Under the pieces are notes generated by a model that saw only the letters and a program-made list of their open reading frames with translations, did no database searches and was not told where the DNA came from. Positions 60,255-61,867 of a stretch of 61,867 bases of DNA are shown piece after piece. The DNA comes from an uncultured Dorea sp. (GTDB lineage: Bacteria; Bacillota; Clostridia; Lachnospirales; Lachnospiraceae). Every line of letters begins with the position of its first letter. Position 1 is the stretch's first letter. The stretch spans positions 1-61,867 of the forward strand of contig CANTDX010000013.1 in assembly GCA_947652615.1 (NCBI GenBank). The letters run 5' to 3'. The position numbers were made by a program, and so were the translations under genes.

Positions 60255-60518
60255 ATGAGAGATTTAAGCAGCACACAGTTTTTTCAGGTAGAAAGCGGTC
60301 CGCAGATTCAGGCAAAAGATATACTTGAGATTGTATACAAGGCATTAAGTGAAAAGGGATACAATCCGGTGAACCAGATCGTGGGATATATCATGTCAGG
60401 GGATCCGACATATATTACAAGCTACGACGGAGCGAGAAGTCTGATTATGAAGATGGAGCGGGATGAACTTGTAGAAGAGATGCTTAAGACGTATATTGAG
60501 CATAACAGGTGGGTATAA
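60255..60518 (+). CDS. ireB: IreB family regulatory phosphoprotein (UPF0297)
   Basis: An 87-residue protein with the conserved core NPVNQIVGYIMSGDPTYITS. In Enterococcus IreB is phosphorylated on Thr by the IreK kinase and affects cephalosporin tolerance. The Thr residues near the N-terminus (SSTQFF) are the likely phospho-sites. It lies three bases before ruvX, the usual order in Firmicutes. Confidence 0.95.
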   Translation: MRDLSSTQFFQVESGPQIQAKDILEIVYKALSEKGYNPVNQIVGYIMSGDPTYITSYDGARSLIMKMERDELVEEMLKTYIEHNRWV

Positions 60519-60521
60519 TCT

Positions 60522-60965
60522 ATGAGAATCATGGGACTGGACTACGGTTCTAAGACGGTAGGCGTAGCGGTCAGCGATCCGCTGGGTATCACAGCCCAGG
60601 GAATAGAGACGGTCTGCCGCAAGGAGGAGAACAAGCTTCGAAGAACCTGTGCGCGTATTGAGGAACTGATCCGCGAGTATGAGGTGGAGCAGATCGTGCT
60701 GGGACTTCCGAAGCACATGAACAATGATATCGGAGATCGGGCCAGGCGATCCATGGAATTCGGGGAGATGCTTAAGCGGCGGACCGGCCTTGAGGTCGTG
60801 ATGTGGGATGAGCGTCTGACTACTGTAGAAGCAGAGCGGACTTTAATTGAGAATAAGGTTAGAAGAGAGGACCGCAAGAAGTATATCGATAAGATTGCGG
60901 CTGTTTTTATATTGCAGGGATATCTGGATTATAAAGCAGGAGTTCAGATCCAGGATCATTTTTGA
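60522..60965 (+). CDS. ruvX: RuvX/YqgF family Holliday-junction resolvase-like protein
   Basis: A 147-residue RNase H-fold protein with [28 protein letters not shown] and [17 protein letters not shown], the conserved acidic positions of YqgF. It is implicated in pre-16S rRNA processing and/or Holliday-junction resolution. It is followed after nine bases by DUF1292. Confidence 0.95.
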   Translation: MRIMGLDYGSKTVGVAVSDPLGITAQGIETVCRKEENKLRRTCARIEELIREYEVEQIVLGLPKHMNNDIGDRARRSMEFGEMLKRRTGLEVVMWDERLTTVEAERTLIENKVRREDRKKYIDKIAAVFILQGYLDYKAGVQIQDHF

Positions 60966-60974
60966 GGTGTATAT

Positions 60975-61235
60975 ATGGAGAAGATAAGATTCAGGTCGGA
61001 AGAGATGCAGGAAGAAGTGGATCTTTTTGTGCTTGAACAGACGAAGGTGAACGGAGTATCCTATATTCTGGTGACAGATTCAGACGAGGGCGACGCGGAG
61101 TGCCTGATCCTTAAGGAGATGACGAAGGAGGCGGCGGCAGACAGTATCTATGAGATCGTGGAGGATGATGTGGAGCTTACGGCTGTTTCGAAGGTGTTTG
61201 AGGAGCTTCTTGAGGATATCGAGATCGAAAGGTAA
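60975..61235 (+). CDS. DUF1292 protein
   Basis: An 86-residue acidic protein matching DUF1292 (YrzB-like): FVLEQTKVNGVSYILVTDS and a strongly acidic C-terminal half. Function unknown. It sits in the conserved ireB-ruvX-DUF1292 string, only six bases before the Fur-family gene. Confidence 0.92.
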   Translation: MEKIRFRSEEMQEEVDLFVLEQTKVNGVSYILVTDSDEGDAECLILKEMTKEAAADSIYEIVEDDVELTAVSKVFEELLEDIEIER

Positions 61236-61241
61236 TATACT

Positions 61242-61697
61242 ATGTCCATCAGCAAAGAGAATTTCAAAAAGATGCTCAAAGATAAGGGTCTTAAGGTAAC
61301 CAATCAGAGGTTGCTTGTATTAGAGGTACTTGCAGATCATCGCGATAAGCATATGACTGCAGAAGATATTTATGAGCTGGTGAAGGAAGACTATCCGGAG
61401 ATCGGATTGGCTACTATTTACCGGACAGTGCAATTGTTACGGGAAATGCAATTGGTGGATCGGATCAATCTTGATGATGGATGCCTGCGCTATGAGATCA
61501 GCGATTTGTTTGACGGGGAAACAAAGCATCATCATCACCATTTGATATGTAAGACATGTGGGAAAGTGGTTCCGTTTGAAGAAGACCTCCTGGATGAGCT
61601 GGAGCGTCTGGTTGAGCAGGAGACGGGCTTCCAGGTGTCAGACCACGAATTAAAGTTCTACGGACAATGCGAAGAGTGCTTGGCAAAGCAGAGATAG
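61242..61697 (+). CDS. Fur-family metal-dependent transcriptional regulator
   Basis: A 151-residue regulator. The winged-helix domain (1-85) has KVTNQRLLVLEVLADH and ATIYRTVQLLREM. The dimerisation/metal domain has the HHHHHLICKTCGKVV His cluster with a CxxC and a second CEECLAKQR pair for structural zinc. Sequence alone does not separate Fur, PerR and Zur; the gene order is that of the clostridial Fur-like regulator next to RNase J. Confidence 0.93.
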   Translation: MSISKENFKKMLKDKGLKVTNQRLLVLEVLADHRDKHMTAEDIYELVKEDYPEIGLATIYRTVQLLREMQLVDRINLDDGCLRYEISDLFDGETKHHHHHLICKTCGKVVPFEEDLLDELERLVEQETGFQVSDHELKFYGQCEECLAKQR

Positions 61698-61728
61698 TAA
61701 GAACGGAGACGCACGTGGAGGTGTAAAC

Positions 61729-61867
61729 TTGAAGAAAGAAAACAATGGAAAATTGCGAATCATTCCGCTTGGAGGCTTGGAGAAGATAGGAATGAACATC
61801 ACTGCCTTCGAATATGAAGACAGTATTATTGTCGTGGATTGCGGTCTGGCATTCCCGGAGGACGATA
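61729..61867 (+). CDS. ribonuclease J, N-terminal fragment (cut by window end)
   Basis: The last 46 codons of the window encode RIIPLGGLEKIGMNITAFEY followed by IIVVDCGLAFPEDD, the opening of RNase J in the metallo-beta-lactamase/beta-CASP family. The start is TTG 61729 with GGAGG seven bases upstream. The catalytic HGHxDH motif lies beyond the window. Confidence 0.88.
   Translation, partial: MKKENNGKLRIIPLGGLEKIGMNITAFEYEDSIIVVDCGLAFPEDD

Overview
The window looks like chromosomal DNA of a Gram-positive, low-to-mid GC Clostridia member, most likely a Lachnospiraceae relative. The reasons are the downstream block mtaB - ireB - ruvX - DUF1292 - fur-like - RNase J, strong AGGAGG-type ribosome sites with occasional TTG/GTG starts, and cell-wall genes of Firmicutes type. 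No tRNA, rRNA, CRISPR array, phage module or intact transposase was seen. The organism is inferred by reading; no database was searched.

Layout. (1) 1-9.2 kb is a somewhat decayed region: an agmatinase remnant, a YjiH-type transporter, an rRNA pseudouridine synthase, a TauE/SafE pseudogene with two internal deletions, a two-component system with a three-gene ABC exporter, a 257-bp near-complete palindrome (MITE-like), a nucleotidyltransferase and a remnant of a PF09820-like AAA-ATPase. (2) 9.3-15.5 kb holds a large membrane protein, a minus-strand GtrA / GT2 / DUF2304 glycan-modification set, and an LtaS/MdoB-like phosphoglycerol transferase followed by another GtrA protein. (3) 15.7-36.2 kb is the core of a cell-surface glycopolymer locus. 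It starts with a 1411-residue amidase/glucosaminidase carrying six Bsp-like repeats. An untranslated leader (promoter, terminator, long hairpin) follows, then an apparent 16-kb operon: ABC exporter pair, giant GT2, polytopic membrane proteins, an L,D-transpeptidase with six of the same repeats, TagD, a TagF-like polymerase, a GerMN lipoprotein and a MerR-methyltransferase fusion. (4) 36.2-40.2 kb has a tiny unannotated ORF and the dTDP-rhamnose operon rfbABDC, whose promoter has MerR-type architecture (19-bp spacer filled by a palindrome). (5) 40.3-49.4 kb has a rhamnosyltransferase-like GT2, a WbaP/WcaJ-type initiating transferase, two LCP ligases, a Wzy-like polymerase, a further GT2 and a membrane protein with a cohesin-like domain. 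(6) 49.4-61.9 kb is housekeeping: glmS, pdaA, ArsC-like, adenosine deaminase, mntP, prmA, rsmE, cysteine desulfurase, thiI, an HPr-like protein without the active histidine, mtaB, ireB, ruvX, DUF1292, a Fur-family regulator and the start of RNase J.

How the genes may work together (inference). rfbABDC supplies dTDP-rhamnose, tagD supplies CDP-glycerol and glmS supplies amino sugar. GT2 enzymes and the initiating transferase build lipid-linked chains, the ABC pair exports one polymer, the Wzy-like protein polymerises another, and LCP proteins attach product to peptidoglycan. Three extracytoplasmic enzymes of different chemistry (amidase/glucosaminidase, L,D-transpeptidase, phosphoglycerol transferase) share the same Bsp-like module. 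This suggests a common ligand and a coordinated system of polymer decoration and wall remodelling. It is the best candidate for an undescribed system in this window.
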